The notes under the pieces were generated by a model. That model was not told the origin of the DNA and searched no databases. It saw only the letters and a list, made by a program, of their open reading frames with translations. Made by a program: the position numbers and the translations under genes. A stretch of DNA of 64,000 bases, taken from assembly GCF_008831285.2 (NCBI RefSeq), contig NC_045138.2, positions 37,253,115-37,317,114 of the forward strand. Reading direction: 5' to 3'. The DNA comes from Nymphaea colorata (lineage: Eukaryota; Streptophyta; Magnoliopsida; Nymphaeales; Nymphaeaceae). Numbering within the stretch: the first letter of the stretch is position 1; each line of letters begins with the position of its first letter. Below are positions 34,570 through 46,318 of the stretch, in pieces.

Positions 34570-36300
34570 TTCTAACATCCCAATAGACAATCAAGAAGGA
34601 CATTTTAATGAAAATACATCTTTCTCCAAAGATAGAGATTCCAATTTTCCCATGTAAACATACATCAAATATCAAACCTTCAATACATGCCCTTTTGATG
34701 GGGATATCAAAGTTAACTTTCTACCACATGCATGTCTTAATCTTTTATGCAACAATCTTTTTGGCAAGAGTGTCATCTGGCCCGGATTTGGTGTTGAATT
34801 TGGACAAGAGATTTACAATGTCAATCAAACATCCAATTTGACGTGGTTTAGTTGTTGGATTTTAGTTTTAGGTCAATGATTCAAAACACATGTCAAATAT
34901 GATCAACTTCAGACGTTGGATCTGAATGCTGAACATACAATCTAAATCACAAGCATAATTAAGATCTATTTTAGATCTTGGATTTGACTTTAGCATCACG
35001 CCTCTAGATCAAGGGTCTAATCTGATTTGGTTTAGATGTTGAAATTGTGCTTTGGAAAAAAGGTTTTGATCAGAGGTCTAATCTGATCAATTTCAGATGT
35101 TGGATTTTAGTTTTAAATCCAAGGTGTTGATATGAGGTTTAATCATGTTTAGATGTAACCTGGTTTAGATGTTGGATTTTAGTTTTAGATCAACAATTCA
35201 GAACACATGTCTAATACGATCCGCTTCAAATGTTGGATTTGAATGTTGAACATACGATCTAAATTACAAGCATAATTAAGATCTAATTTAGATGTTGGAT
35301 TTGACTTTAGCATCACACCTCTAGATCAGAGGTCTAATCTGTTCTGGTTTAAATGTTGGAATTGAGCTTTGAAAGCAGGGTTTTGATCACAGGTCTAATC
35401 TGATCGGTTTTAAGTCTTGGATTTCAGTTTTAGATACAATGTGTGAATCAAAGATCTAATCTAATTTGGTCAAAATGTTGGATCTATATGTTGGGCTAAA
35501 TATGAATTCCTAATCCATCCTTTGACATGATGCGGGATCCCAATAAACGATGAAGGACATTGTAATGAAACCATATCTTTGTCCAAAGATAAAGATTCCA
35601 ATTTTTCCATGTGAACATATACCAAATATATAATCTTCAAATACATGCTCTTTTGATAGGGACATTCTACCACTTGGATGTCTTAATCATTCATGTAACA
35701 ATTTTTTTGGACACACTATACAAATAGTCACTAGAACTATAAATTGTTTATATAATTTATAGTTCTAAAATTGTCTCCAAGCAACTTCTAGAACTAGCAA
35801 TCCTACAACCAACATTTATCTAGTCACAAAATAACATCATAGCCATGATCCAAGGTTTGAAGAATATAAACAATAATCATATTGGTATTTGGATGAACGA
35901 CCAAATTTACATTTAATTGTACTTGTGATCTGAACCGGATTTAGTGTTCAATTTGGACTAGAGATTTACAATTTGGATAATACATCTAATCTAACCTGGT
36001 TTAGTTGTTGAATTTTGGTTTTGGATCAAAGATTTAGATCACAAACCTAATATGATTTGCTTCAAATGCAGGATTAAATTTTGAACATAAGATCTAAATC
36101 ACAAGCATAATTAGATCTAGTTTAGATGCTTGACTTGAAGATGGCATCTAGATCAAAGTCTAATCTGATTTGGTTTCAATGTTAGATTTCACTTTTGCAT
36201 CAAGGGCCTAGATCAGATGTCTAACCTGATCCGGTTTAGGTGCTGAACTTGGTCTTTGGAAACAACACTTCGATAAGAGGGTCATGATTGATTGCCTTGA
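34570..36300. repeat. Minisatellite-like repeat family R2, copies 2 and 3
   Basis: 34780-35500 and 35930-36290 iterate the roughly 60-bp unit seen at 26.4-26.9 kb ('tctaatctgatc', 'tttagatgttggattt', 'agcatca'). At a higher order, about 34840-35160 is repeated at about 35160-35480 (period near 320 bp). Non-iterated flanks also recur: 34570-34760 resembles 35535-35710 ('aaagattccaatttt', 'catgtcttaatc' words). So a composite element with an internal minisatellite has been duplicated locally. Non-coding. Confidence 0.8.
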
Positions 36301-36429
36301 ATATGCTTCAGTTTTGGTTCTCGAAATGTGGAGTCATTTAAATTTTCATATTGTTCCCAACTTTATATGTGGCAAGTACTTTCTCTTCTTCCTTGATTAC
36401 AAGAACTTCACATTCATTTTAGCACAAAC

Positions 36430-36830
36430 TTACGCCGTGTTTGGATGACACTTGAAAATGAGGTTTTAAGATGCAAAACCTCGTTTTGCCTCACAAACCT
36501 CACTTTACCCCACTTTTGGGGTGTTTGGATGACAACAAACTGGATTTTTAAGAACCTTACTTTTGCTCAAAAGCTGTTTGAAACCAGTTTTTGAAAAACC
36601 TGCTCCCCCTAAGATTTTTCACCGCAAGGGTAGGTTTGGTATAGTTTTATGTCTACCCTTAGAAAAGTCTATGAATTTGGTTAGCATTATTAAATGTGTG
36701 TTAATTGTTAATACACCAGTTTTATGTCTACACTTAGAAAAATCTAAACAGGTTCAAAAGGTAAATAGGTTCAAAAGGTAAACAGGTACACCAGTTTTAC
36801 TGTTAATACACCAGTTTTATGTCTACACTT
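36430..36830. other. Short repeat-rich stretch beside the copia remnant
   Basis: Contains two 'gtgtttggatgaca' motifs (about 36438 and 36519), also present at 45049 and near 45127, and short 'aggttcaaaaggtaaa' direct repeats near 36750-36790. The motif may mark ends of a small non-autonomous DNA element. No gene. Confidence 0.45.
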
Positions 36831-36951
36831 TGCAGGACACTCAATTTATTGTATACATAGCTGTTAACACAGCTTCACCCCAAAAAACTTTTGGTAATTG
36901 TGCACTGCCAACATAAATCTCACTATGTTCAAGAGGGTTCTGTTACATCTC

Positions 36952-37464
36952 TCAATCACACCATTTTGTTGTAGTGTTCAAGGCATTATAAGTGTATTCT
37001 CCTCCTCGATCAGACCTTACAACTTTAATATATCTCCCAAGTTGTCTTTCGACTTCAGATTTGTATTCCTTGGATTTCTCAAGTGTTTCCGACTTGTATA
37101 TAATTAAGTATATATAACCAAATCTTAAGAAGTCGTCAATAAATGTTACGAAGTATAACTTTCCACTATGAGTTTGAACTCTGAAAGGTCCACATATATC
37201 AGTGTGGATTATCTCCAATAGTTTAGTGGCTCGAATTACTTCACACGAAAATGGTTTTCTTGCCATCTTTTCGTATACACATGACTTGCATTTCGTGAAA
37301 TCATTTATATTTATGTTAGGTATTAAACATTGTTGTGCTAGAGTCTTTATCTTTTTTATGCTTATATGGCTAATTCTTTTATGCCATAAGTTTACATTCA
37401 CACTCATTGCACAGTCGAAATAAGTAGAACCAGAAGCTTCATTCATATCATTAAGTTTGAACAT
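36952..37464 (-). pseudogene. Copia GAG-pre-integrase and integrase core, truncated
   Basis: About 170 residues. LWHKRISHISIKKIKTLAQQ and C..C (KCKSCVYEKMARKPF) form the pre-integrase zinc-binding region, followed by LLEIIHTDICGPF, FVTFIDDFLRFGYIYL and VRSDRGGEY, the integrase core including the Asp residues of the catalytic triad. It stops shortly after RGGEY, so the catalytic Glu region is missing. Part of the element at 36830-38999. Confidence 0.9.
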
Positions 37465-37852
37465 ACCATGTTTTTTTACAAATTTTTCATCGAAAATGGA
37501 TCTTCCTTATTTTTCCATTGTTACTTTTCTCAGAATAAAACGAACTTCAAAACATTTCTCAGTCAGTGCGAGAACTGACACTAGATTCCTCCTCATGAAA
37601 GGGACATACAAAACCTCATTAAGTATGACACTAGTACCCCCAGCATTTAGTCAATATGTCTCAATTCTTATAACATCATAATATGAGTTGTTTCCCATGT
37701 AGACCTTGTTTGTTCCTGGACTCAATTCTTCCATGTGATTCATGTCTTCCGTTGTCTTCGCAATGTGTCAAGTAGCTCCTGAATCAATCCACCAACCAGT
37801 CAGATCTCCATCTGCAAACAAATATTCTAACACCACACAGATGACTTCTCTA

Positions 37853-38491
37853 TCAGTGTCTCCTTGCGGCTTTTCTCATGTTGTTGTTGTCCTGACCATT
37901 GTTATCTTTTTTATTTGAGAACTTTGTCCTGAAATTCTTCTTGATATGTCCAGGCTTTCCGCATCTGTAGCATTTCACTACAGTTTCTTGAGATTTCTTA
38001 GTACCTATAAAATTGCCTTTGAACTTACAATCGTTTCGATTTTTAAATTGTTTGGGTCTTACATGCACATGACTACTAGCAGGTTTTTCTTGGACTATCA
38101 TCAGTTCTGTATTCTTTTTCTTGGCCAGACATTGTTGTTGTAGAGATAACTGTAAATGAAGCTTTTGTAAAGTAAGATTATTAAGTTGGAGACACAAGGC
38201 AGTGATTGCCACATCACAAGAAGGAGGTAGGCTGTTCAGGATTGTGCTAATCTGCATTTTGTCTGATATGACATTCCCTACCACGGCTAAATCTTTAGCC
38301 ATGATCAACATCTTATTAATATGATCCATTACATTGTGTAACTCTTTCGTCCTACATGAATTATATTGTTCTAGCAGTAATTGTATGTGCATCGCAGTAG
38401 TAGTGTTTAATATTTCCTTGGCAGTTGGACAATCTTTAAATACTCTGATCTGATCATCTTCCATAAAAGCTAACATGATGGTTTTAGCCAT
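37853..38491 (-). pseudogene. Copia gag (UBN2-type) with zinc knuckle
   Basis: About 212 residues from an internal Met; the frame continues further upstream towards the LTR. Typical copia gag words are present (AMHIQLLLEQYNSCRT, ISTILNSLPPSCD). The CCHC knuckle reads CYRCGKPGHIKKNF, with the final Cys replaced by Phe, so zinc binding is probably lost. Confidence 0.88.
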
Positions 38492-38728
38492 CAGGTCATC
38501 AAAGATAAATGACTCATATGCCCTTCTTTCCTCATATGTAGGTTTGTCTCCTAAAATGGGAAAAGGCTAGTTGATTACATAAATGAGTCTTTATAATGGC
38601 AAGACCAACATAATCCTATGTTTTCATGCATGGAAGTTTGTTCCATTCAGTTTTTCAGTCTTAGCTAACTCTGGGGCTCCCACTCTTGATGTCATTTTGG
38701 TGTTCAACAAGTATGTCTCTAATACCAC

Positions 38729-38999
38729 TGTTGGAGTAATTGAAGTCACAACTGAAGTTGCAGTCGTCGCCTACGCAGTAAGTTCACCAGCGGCTCCAGT
38801 GTTCAAGTGAAGAAGCAGCAACTGTCCCCTGTAGAAAACAACAGAGCAAGAGGAAGAGGAAGAGGAAGAAGAAGAAGAGTAAGTTAGATTTAGAGGTTTC
38901 CTTCTAAGGGGCTCCTCACGATCCTCTTCTAGAGAGTGATTAAACATTAAGCATTGCTGGGTATAAATGGCCAGTCCCTTAGGTTTTCCCCAAATCCTT
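38729..38999 (-). repeat. Copia LTR piece (5' LTR of the minus-strand element)
   Basis: Its reverse complement aligns with 45890-46157, sharing 'ggggaaaacctaaggg', 'aatgcttaatgtttaatcac', 'agaggatcgtgaggagcc' and the CTCCAAC end. Sequence beyond about 39000 no longer matches, so the LTR is truncated or recombined there. Confidence 0.85.
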
Positions 39000-40128
39000 A
39001 GGTTAAATCCTTAGGTAGTTTGGTTTATCCAATAAATATTCAAGTCGGACGACGTGTTTTATCCAATAAATATTCTAAAACAGTGTCCGGACCATTTTTT
39101 TTTACTTATACACAATGGGTATACCCAATTACTTTAAAATTAAATTGCAAACAATTAATTTTAATAAGTTTTAGAAGCATTAGTTAATTTAGTTTAAGTA
39201 GGATATTCATAGGTTGGCCGTAGTGGACGACCGGATCTGACTTCCGGCCGGGACGGAGAATCTGAAAATAAGTGGTCCTTCGGCGGCAATATAAAAAAGG
39301 AAAAGGGGGAGCAAATTAATTTTTGCAGAACAACTTGCAGTCTGAGTCACCTGGGTGCGTTTGATTTGAGCTCGCACCCGCACGGACGCATTGCGGGTGC
39401 GCTCCAGGTGCGCACCCAATCAGCACCCGCTGATGAGCTCGCACCCAAACCGCACCCGGTGGTTGGATCTAGTTTCGAGTCGAAACCAAATCCAAACCAA
39501 GTGTATGGTTTGGATTTAAATCTGATTTCGGGAAAAAACCAGATCCAAAATCCATAAAATCAAATCCACCATTCTCACCCGTCGGCCATTACATCTATAG
39601 ATATATTATATGTTCTCTTTTCTCTTTCAAAAAAAACGATACAGGACTAAAGAATGGTGGCTTTCATAAAACAATCTGTTTGCCTTTTTTTCAAACATTT
39701 TTTTTTTGATTTTTTTTCCACTACCATAAAATGTATAATTTTAATTGTGTTATTTAATTTCTACAAAAAATTAATAATAATAATATTATTATTATTAATA
39801 TTAATAAAATATCTTCACCGCACCGCCACACCTAATTTTTTTGAGATGTGCCGCACCGGCACCGGCACCCGCACCCCGCACACAGGTGACATAGCTTGCA
39901 GTTATAAGACTTTGTCAATAACCATAGGCAGGGTGAGAAGGGAACAGGAACGCAGAAGATATTTTGGGTGGTGAGATTTATTTGGGGGCCCTTATCAGAT
40001 GGATATGGGTCGAATCGTGCAAGATCTAATCCAAATGAGATTGGCTTGTAGGATACGGCAAGAGTCCACAGGGGCGCATCTAGCAGGTAAACTAAAAGAT
40101 ATTATTTCTCACCAATGATTCCATAAAA

Positions 40129-40202
<74 letters not shown>

Positions 40203-40639
40203 AGGGGCATTTCTAGACAGATACATTCAAGAATGAATGATCTTGACCGTTCCATCTAACTTAATGGGATTGCCATACGAGGGGATAATGTTTTCTATTT
40301 TATATTTTTTCAATTACTAGAAGTTCTTTTTAAGACCTTATTTGACAGTTTTTGTGAACTTATGACCCTTATTTAAAAAATTATAAAAGATATTGGTTCT
40401 AATTTCTTGACTGTGGGCAAAAGATGTGCCTAAAAATAGATTTTTTTTTCTTTGATAGAAGAACCTTGGAAAATTACAGTACTTAGGTGTAGGGGTTTAC
40501 GAATGTTTGTGGCCTTGTAAACCTAAGTCTGGTACCACGCCGTATTCGTAGGTTGCTGTCCCAAGGCAATAGCAGCAAACGCCTTAGGAATATCATAACA
40601 TTGGCGAGTTGTGTGGTATTTCCTGCCATATAATTGACA
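39000..40639. other. Intergenic region with simple repeats
   Basis: No gene seen. There is a GC-rich stretch at 39220-39480 with repeated 'gcacccgc' words and similar words near 39820-39890, AT-rich sequence between, and a 68-bp TA microsatellite at 40133-40200. Confidence 0.55.
40133..40200. repeat. (TA)n microsatellite
   Basis: A 68-bp uninterrupted TA run; unstable and probably polymorphic. Confidence 0.95.
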
Positions 40640-42096
40640 TACTGTAGGCTGATTCATCGAGTTAGAGTCCTTAAACCCACAATTACCTTGATTTTGATAA
40701 GAACTTTTTGATGGATTTCCATTATGTTGAAGATATGTTGTCTGCCCCGACCTTGGCCTCTATGGAAATGATTACGCTCACATACTTGCTGGCTAAAGAA
40801 GGCCACAAAATTTTTAACTTGTTGAGAAAAGTGGCGGTTCGTGTTTTGAAGCCTTTTCTCATGATTTAACAAGAGATCATATATCTCAGCAAATATAGGC
40901 AGATTCTTCATGGTAGTGATTGACGTTATAAAACTTTCATATTCAGTGGATAACCCATTAAGAGTGGTGTACAATAATATAATAAAAAATAAATTCATTT
41001 GCAGCACTTAAAGCATGAGCAAGAAATCTGACTTTATTCCAGTATTCGATCATGGGGAGATCTCCCTTTCACACGTCTTGAAGATCTCGTTTTAACTGTA
41101 AAATCTGCATACTTGATTGCGATGCATAAGATTTTTCTAATTGAATCCATGCATCTTCAGACGTGGGGGATCTAATGATTTGACCCAAAGCAGAGTTGTC
41201 TACAGTAGCCTTGTTCCAGTTTAAGGCTAACTGATCTACTCGCTTCCAAATAATAAACTCAGGGTTAACAACTTTGTTTGCTCCTTCCTCAATAAATTGT
41301 TTTGGAGCAGGATAAAAACCATCCACAAATTTAATGAGATCTTGGCTGAACATGATAGATTCTATTTGCAATCTCCATAGCAAATAGTTGGAACTATCTA
41401 GCTTGATTGAAAGAAGACTAGAAAAGGCATTCCATCAAAAGATGGACTGAGATGAAAGAGAGATGGAACCTATATTTGATAATGATGAGGAAGGATTTGC
41501 TACTGCCATGGAGACTCAGACGCCACCAAAAATTGAACAGATATTAGAATACCATGATGGGAGTCGTTAGTCCACAATATTTCCTCAATATAATGTCAAA
41601 AACAGAGTGTTGCAAGCAGGGAGCCACAGATAGGCGGCCACAAAATGCCTGATTCCGGCCAACTACGGCACCAGATTTGGTCGAGCACCGGTCTGTTGGA
41701 AAGACGACTCCTTGGTGATGCTTCCTGTGCAACCTCGAGGTGAATGGACGAGCATGGAGACAGTGCCAGATTTTTGAAGTGAAGGGCGGATGTCGGTTTC
41801 CCCTGTTTCATGCACTGAAGGAGAAGAAGCCGCAGGAGAGGCGGCCGAAAATCAGGACATTCCGGTTGGCTCAAGCAACGATTCCGGGCAAGGATGGGCT
41901 CCTTGGAACCATAATGAGTAGGGGTGTCTCTTGAGCAGTACGGTGGCCAACGGAGGTCGGCGCTGACAATGATATGTAGATGAACAGGGATTGCTGAAAA
42001 ACTGTGATTGCTAGACAAAAGAGGCCTTTGCGATGACGGTATAGGGGAATAAAGGCTGCATATAGAACCATGCAGGTAGCTCTAATACCAAGTTAA
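40640..42096 (-). mobile_element. Second copia-type fragment (leader and gag), minus strand
   Basis: On the minus strand, a primer-binding-like TTGGTATTAGAGC near 42093-42080 is followed by a roughly 570-bp leader and a gag starting MAVANPSSSLSNIG at 41509. The gag has an in-frame TGA after about 23 codons, then YLLWRLQIESIMFSQDLIKF, NPEFIIWKRVDQLALNWNKA and WIQLEKSYASQSSMQILQLK, a common plant copia gag. A downstream gag piece (TTLNGLSTEYESFITSITT, then QRGQGRGR-like basic residues) is in another frame at 41007-40654. Pol is absent. This element belongs to a different family from the one at 36.8-39.0 kb. Confidence 0.85.
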
Positions 42097-43432
42097 AAAC
42101 TTAGAATAAGAAGAAAGAACAATTTTTTAACGTGGTTGAGCCTTACACTTACATCCACAACTTTGCAACTTCTGTTGATTGCATGAGAGATGCAGGTTCC
42201 ATTATTTAATCATGTGGAATTACATTTGGATAGATATGGTTGCCTACATAATTGCTGATTTTGAGCTTTTGATTTGGCAAACATATCTCTTCTTTCTTTA
42301 TCTTGTTCATCAGTGTTTTTGTCAAGTTTATCACGAGAGATTTGATCATGATTTCCTTTTATCTTAACAAAGTCATCATAGGAACTTTCAATGGCATATA
42401 CTAGTAAGACACACTAAAAAGTAAAAATGCCATTGAAAGAGATTTCAATGGCATATACTAGTATGACACACTAAAAATGCCATTGAAGGAGATTTCAATG
42501 GCATCATTTAGTGTTGCTATAGGCCATTATGACACACTAAAAATGCCATAGTAAGTTTCTTCTATGGCACTTCATTCACAGTTTTTGACTTTGTTTCTGC
42601 ATCATTAAAAGGCAATGAATGCTATTACAAAATGTCATTATTAACTTTTATGCCTCACTTCTCGTACCACTATTGATATTTTATAACTATTTGCAAATGC
42701 CACTAAAGGCCTTTTAGAAACATCATTAAAAATCTTTAGTTCTTATAACATAGCAAGTCAAATGCACTAAAGGGGGAACTTTTTCTTGGCAATATAAAAA
42801 TTAATGTCATTAAAATAAGATTTTGGTACATATGAATGTGTAAATACAATAAGCAAAACAAATAATACATTGAAATTTTCCTTTATATATATTGATAATG
42901 TTTCTACTTTCAACAATCAAATGTTAAATATAATCACATTAGTTCACGTATTGTGTAAGAAAAGGACATGATGTTCAGTTCAAATGCATATATAAGCTTC
43001 AAAAATTAAATATTTTTCTTAACAAACACCCCCATAATCATCATTTTTTTTGAAGCTTGTACGAAAAGGTCCAGACTGTATTTGTTTATTTACCTACCTA
43101 TTTTGATTGGGAAGGTGTGGTAACTAAGCTTGTGTGTTTTGACTGGTAATGTGAAAAGTCCATCATCTAATTTTATCGCCCCTTCTGAGGCACTTGATTC
43201 TTTTTGGGTGCTAGGAATATTTGAAAATCAAGAATAGCTAAGTTGGTTGCATCTATTCCTTAAATGTTAGGGCATGCATCTCCTGATGAGGAACATATAT
43301 GATGTTTTTTCATGTACCTTTTTTTGGTCATGATGTTTGTAACTCACTTATTTCTTGTTGTCTATAGCTAGAAATGGGTCTTTCGAATACTTACAGTAGT
43401 TAACCCGCGATTCACCTTTGTACATTTACCAG
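42097..43432. other. Intergenic region with CACTA-like subterminal repeats
   Basis: 42390-42740 iterates complementary words such as 'aatgccattgaa' and 'tttcaatggcat' with 'gacacacta' in between, the pattern of CACTA (En/Spm-like) element subterminal regions. The rest is AT-rich and lacks coding signal until the GCP4 exon at 43433. Confidence 0.5.
42390..42740. repeat. CACTA-like subterminal repeat cluster
   Basis: Three direct copies of a 'tttcaatggcatatactagta'-like unit alternate with the complementary 'taaaaatgccatt'. More diverged 'atgccactaaa' words follow to about 42740. A similar region is at 31430-31740. No transposase seen. Confidence 0.5.
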
Positions 43433-44886
43433 GCTACCCTGTCAGGGCATCAGGTCATGTATCAGCAACTAGCCGCCTGGATGGTTCACGGACTTCTTCA
43501 CGATCAATATGGAAAAATTTTTATTTGGAGGTATTGTTCTTTTCTACAGATAGTTGAACAATCACTAGGCTTGACAATTTTTCTTTGCCCGTCTTTCCAA
43601 TTGCTCAACTGAAAACTAAACGTTCAACACCTTGTGTCAGCATCTTGGACTGTTTTTGCCAATTCGAAAATTGAAGTGCCTGATATGTAAGTGCATTTTG
43701 CATGCATCTTTGACAAGTTGGAATTCAGGATTCCATGTTTTCTTGGTATATTTCCTCGACCTTCAGAGACAAAACATTGGTTGCTGCATCGGACTATTGG
43801 TTTTATAATCTTCATTTGCAATTTGAAGTGTTGAAATTTCAAATCATGTGAGAAAGGACTTTTGATTATGTCTTTGCATAATTTTGGTTTCCTTTCTGCT
43901 TTCTTGTCTCTTTGACGGGCTTCTATCTTTTAAATCCTTAAATTATTCAAGCTTCTTAATTTTGCCTCTATTTCATTGACTTCTTAAGCAAGTCATTGCA
44001 ATATTGTCCATTATACTAAATATTGAAAAGGCTTTGTTTTCTCAAAGCAGCCAACCTTTGATGGTGATTGTTTCTGTTTTAACCTAGATACAACTGAACA
44101 AACTTTTTCTTCAGATGGGCGATGACATTGAAACAGTTTTGCTTTCTCGTTCAAACACACATATTTTTGCAATATTTTTCTGTTGTACTTTTTACCTATT
44201 TGAGACATTCATCAAGGGTTGTTTACTTCTTGAAGATTGTTCTGCTTGCCTACCTTTTGCAAATGGAAATGTGATAAAACTATTTTTATTTTGTATGTTT
44301 TGGTGCATCAACTTGTTATATATCATGTCTTAAGCCACTATGCACCATGCTTCACAGTGCAGGTTGTGTGACCAGAACACACCCATATGCGGGTTGCTGA
44401 ATCCATACTTTTCTCTGGGGAGGCAATAAGGGTTCTAAGGAACCCTTGTCGTGCTTTCAGGTGTGAGGCTGATGTTTTTCATCATGGAGTTCGAAGAGGA
44501 TCCAACAGATATCAGTGACTGTTTGGATGCTTTCCTTAAGAGGAGCCTTGTATTGACATTGATTTGTTGGGGAAGAATTTCTCTCTCAATCTGAAGCGGA
44601 TAAAATTGTTGGTATGCTTCAAGAATTAAAGGTACCCACAATCCATCTTTGTTTTCCTTCACATGTTAGTGTTGTTTGAATGCAACATGCTCTCCTTAAT
44701 ATATTGTGAATTATATGTGTGAATTAGGCTTTATGATAGACAAATGAAAAAAGTTACAGTTTGTCAGTTGCTTTTCTTGTTCATACTGATTTAGATATCT
44801 TGCATGAGTTTCCCGAGTTTGATAAGAGGTCGTTTAAACATGCTCTTGACTCCATTCACATGATAGCAGCTGGTCATCGATGGCAG
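43433..44886 (+). pseudogene. Gamma-tubulin complex protein 4 (GCP4) fragment, several exons
   Basis: Exon-like pieces in order: 43433-43530 (SGHQVMYQQLAAWMVHGLLH), about 44364-44460 (PEHTHMRVAESILFSGEAIR then VLRNPCRAF), a piece ending 44631 (EEFLSQSEADKIVGMLQELK) and 44795-44886 (EFDKRSFKHALDSIHMIAAG then HRWQ). They match, in the right order, the middle of plant GCP4, a spoke of the microtubule-nucleating gamma-tubulin ring complex. Splice-like borders are retained, but an in-frame TGA sits just before PEHTHMRV and the third piece needs a one-base frame change. The N-terminal half and the C-terminal exons (from VVRADLNGHL in the family) are absent. A partial, decayed copy. Confidence 0.85.
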
Positions 44887-44913
44887 GTGGGGGCTGTTAG
44901 CAATATAATCGTT

Positions 44914-44939
44914 TACACACACACACACACACACACACA
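44914..44939. repeat. (CA)n microsatellite
   Basis: About 13 CA units immediately after the last GCP4 exon piece. Confidence 0.95.
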
Positions 44940-45180
44940 AAGCTCATGAACAAGCTAAAGCTGCTCTTTTAACTATTCATTTTCCTCCCACTCCAGCTTG
45001 TGAAATTATTACAAAATAAAGTGGGGGGTTGAGACAATATAAAGGGGGTGTTTGGATGACATCCTCTTAAAACCAAGTTTTGTTAAGCTTGGTTTTCTAA
45101 ACCAGGTTGTAAACCTGGTTTGTTTGTTTGGATGACAGTAGAAAACCACGTTTTTACCAATTTGAACCTGTTTGGTTTCA

Positions 45181-45600
45181 CTATTATATGTTTACTCTTT
45201 GAGCTAACAGCTCCATTCTTCATAAAAGATATTGCTGCCTGATTATCACAGTATAGTTGAACTGGTTCATGAACAAGATCTAATTTCAAGTCTTTCAAGA
45301 ACTGATTTATCCAGACAGTAAAAGTAATTGCAACATTATATGCTACATACTCTACTTTCTGAGTGTGCTGAGCAATACATCCCTGTTTCAGCAATATCTT
45401 TTATGAAGAATGGAGCTATTACCTCAAAGAATAAACATATAATAGTGAAATACCAATATGTTCATGAAATGATAGAGAAAAATGAAATCTCAGTTGATAA
45501 TTTGTCTACCAATGATATGGTAGCTGATCTCTTAACTAAGGTTATATCTGAAGACTTATTTTCAAAACATGTAGCCCATATGAGGCTAAGATATATTTGA
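45181..45600. mobile_element. Two inverted copia RNase H fragments
   Basis: The minus strand at about 45394-45181 encodes VEYVAYNVAITFTVWINQFL and QLYCDNQAAISFMKNGA. The plus strand at 45389-45600 encodes AISFMKNGAITSKNKHIIVK and then NLSTNDMVADLLTKVISEDL, ending LRLRYI-like then TGA. Both are the copia RNase H C-terminal region. The shared part makes an inverted repeat of about 55 bp (45181-45238 against 45389-45449). The plus fragment continues through a polypurine-like stretch into the LTR at 45766, so it is the 3' end of an element; the minus part was inverted relative to it. Confidence 0.85.
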
Positions 45601-45765
45601 AAGGTTGCGAAAGAAAAACGATTGAATGGAAAACCTCGCTGTAAATCTTGGATAAAGTTTGGGTTACGATAGATAAACTAATTACGAAAAACCAAGTAAC
45701 TAGTTAAATGAAGAAAACCCACATATAGTAGAAGCAAACTGGTGGTCTCATGGTCAAGTGAGAGA

Positions 45766-46158
45766 TGTTGGATAGTGGCTATTGAGCCTTATCTGGATAT
45801 CTCGAGATTTACTCAAAACTTCTCACGAGATAAAGTTCATCTTTATCTCAACATTTTGTTAAAAAATCTCTCACGTTAATCGCTGCTGGGATTTGGGGAA
45901 AACCTAAGGGCTGGCTATTTATACCCTGCAATGCTTAATGTTTAATCACTCTCTAGAAGAGGATCGTGAGGAGCCTCTTAAAAGGAAACCCCTAAATCTG
46001 ACTTACTCTTCTTCTTCTGCCTCTTCCTCTTGCTTTGCTGTTTTATACAGGAGACCGTCACTAGGAGACAATCGCTACTTCTTCACTTGAACACTGGAGC
46101 CGCTGGTGAACTTACTGCACAGGCGACGACTGCCGCTGTGAATTCAATTGCTCCAACG
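45766..46158 (+). repeat. Copia 3' LTR about 250 bp upstream of OMT5
   Basis: Starts TGTTGG after 'caagtgagaga' (polypurine-like) and ends CTCCAAC just before 'ggcacatgcgacatg', which is where homology with the OMT4 promoter begins. It contains a TATA-like 'ggctatttatacc' near 45912-45926 in the same orientation as OMT5. It is homologous to 38729-38999 in reverse. Length about 392 bp. Confidence 0.85.
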
Positions 46159-46268
46159 GCACATGCGACATGAATGTCGTCGTTGGAATATTAATGCATT
46201 CATGCATCAATTGCTCCAACAGCATTCAAGCTACATGAATGCCGTCATTGGAATATTAATGCATTCAT
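46143..46268. repeat. 63-bp tandem duplication spanning the LTR/OMT5-promoter junction
   Basis: 'tcaattgctccaac' plus about 50 bp of promoter sequence up to 'ttaatgcattcatgca' occurs at about 46143 and again at about 46206. Because the unit includes the LTR end, it arose after the LTR inserted. Confidence 0.8.
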
Positions 46269-46307
46269 GCATGTCGTTCAAAGTTGCATCTGCCCACTCT
46301 GTCCTAC

Positions 46308-46318
46308 ATTAAAATAAA
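46308..46318 (+). promoter_or_regulatory. Candidate TATA region of OMT5
   Basis: TTAAAATAAAT about 95-105 bp upstream of the ATG, matching the AT-rich stretch in the same place before OMT4. Confidence 0.4.

Larger units (their letters stand above)
36830..38999 (-). mobile_element. Degenerate Ty1/copia LTR retrotransposon, minus strand
   Basis: Read on the minus strand, the order is 5' LTR piece (38999-38729), a primer-binding-like TGGTATTAGAGAC (about 38727-38715, similar to the Met-tRNA site of plant copia elements), gag with zinc knuckle (38491-37853), a protease core (WWIDSGAT followed by an in-frame TGA, about 37810-37770), GAG-pre-integrase and integrase start (37464-36952). Reverse transcriptase, RNase H and the 3' LTR are absent. 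The LTR piece is homologous, in inverted orientation, to the LTR at 45766-46158. Several stops make it non-autonomous. Confidence 0.9.

Noticed and set aside
34780-36300. Possible CRISPR-like array
   Set aside because: Repeats are diverged, lack constant spacers and the genome is a plant; this is a minisatellite-like repeat.
41596-42018. 140-codon minus-strand frame
   Set aside because: Lies in the leader of the second copia fragment, has no recognisable domain, and overlaps another open frame on the other strand.
36430-45180. One large DNA transposon bounded by 'gtgtttggatgaca' motifs
   Set aside because: The motifs at 36.44/36.52 and 45.05/45.13 kb are in direct, not inverted, orientation, and no transposase lies between them.
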